DNA from: Pleurostoma richardsiae
Lineage: Eukaryota; Ascomycota; Sordariomycetes; Calosphaeriales; Pleurostomataceae
Direction of reading: 5' to 3'
Assembly (NCBI GenBank): GCA_030052745.1
Contig: JANBVO010000003.1
Location: forward strand, 2,140,251-2,204,250
Length of the DNA: 64,000 nt
Of this stretch, positions 63,442 to 64,000 are shown one piece after another; within the stretch, counting starts at the first letter, position 1; each line of letters opens with the position of its first letter. The translations under genes were made by a program, and so were the position numbers. Under the pieces are notes generated by a model that saw only the letters and a program-made list of their open reading frames with translations, had not been told where the DNA came from and did not search any database.

Positions 63442-63884
63442 CGACTAGGCGATTGCTAAGACAAGTACAGTGGCGGCGTTCTGGAGCCGCGGTCGAACGG
63501 GGAACAGAAGAGGAATGTCCTGTTAAGACCAGTCCTTCCCTTGATTAAATTTGAGATTTGTGCCGAAATCCACGCGATGCTCGATGTACATACGTAAGTG
63601 TGGCTCATCTGCAGGATTACGTAAGAGTTCCCAGACCACAAAGTCACACCGTCGGAGTAAGGATAATTTCGCTACTAAAGCTCAGCCCGTTCGGCCCTGG
63701 ATATAAGCAATAGGTTAACATAGTATATAACGGTTCTCAGCTGCGGAGCTGAATATCGAATGTCAAATGACGGAGACCAAGAGCAGGTTATATTCAGCTT
63801 GCTAAATGAAGTCCTTCAGGAAGTCCCCAGCGGCCAGCGCCGAAGCCACTAAGCCCTAACTCAAAAGCTAACATCCCCAGCGGC
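63442..63884. other. Intergenic
   Basis: 443 bp; no gene seen. Confidence 0.4.
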
Positions 63885-64000
63885 CAGCCCCAAAAGTCAC
63901 CAGCCCCGAAGTCACCAGCCCCGAAGTCACCAGCCCCGAAGTCACCAGCCCCGAAGTCACCAGCCCCGAAGTCACCAGCCCCGAAGTCACCAGCCCCGAA
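63885..64000. repeat. 15-bp minisatellite running off the right edge
   Basis: Perfect head-to-tail copies of CAGCCCCGAAGTCAC from 63901 to the window end (6.7 copies), preceded by one variant copy at 63885. A related CCCCAGCGGCCAG motif occurs twice just upstream. Confidence 0.9.

Overview
The window looks like nuclear DNA of a filamentous ascomycete (Pezizomycotina). Nearly all interrupted genes carry very short introns (about 40-80 nt) with GTANGT-type donors, CTNAC-like branch points and YAG acceptors. The recognisable families are also typical: a ferric reductase, a sirtuin, fungal kinase-like proteins, an NLR-type repeat protein, a Cps1-type glycosyltransferase, an EST1-type protein and a LaeA-like methyltransferase. 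Gene models were built by hand by joining reading frames across such introns. No RNA genes, CRISPR arrays or bacterial operons were seen.

Layout. 0-8 kb: edge of a MADS-like gene, a four-exon ferric reductase with a coiled-coil insert, an acidic/lysine-rich protein, a small orphan and a divergent sirtuin. 8-14.3 kb: diverged ~90-bp repeats, two paralogous two-exon orphans, and a third copy of their 5' module fused to a FluG/DUF3435-like tail. A divergent pair lies between them: a FTA2-like kinase-fold protein and a Ser/Thr kinase. 14.6-18.6 kb: a stand-alone NLR-type repeat/ankyrin protein, a broken phosphotransferase and a conserved orphan. 20-28.9 kb: a C2H2 protein that overlaps a convergent gene, a palindrome array, a small Cys/His protein, two convergent genes sharing their stop codons, and a seven-helix membrane protein.

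29-45 kb holds mostly orphans plus a zinc-finger/coiled-coil protein, a family-2 glycosyltransferase and an EST1-like protein with an 81-bp minisatellite in its N-terminus. 45-54.4 kb holds a 963-residue protein ending in a Skp1 domain, a gene whose first coding exon is only ATG, and several spliced orphans. 54-64 kb is gene-poor: a tail-anchored-like protein, a decayed LaeA-like methyltransferase, a protein with an internal duplication, the 3' stub of an AAA ATPase, and a 15-bp minisatellite running off the end.

There is no obvious shared pathway. The mix of orphans, shuffled modules, pseudogenes and minisatellites suggests an accessory, fast-evolving compartment. Signalling and self/non-self-type families (kinases, NLR repeats, Skp1 fusion) are well represented.
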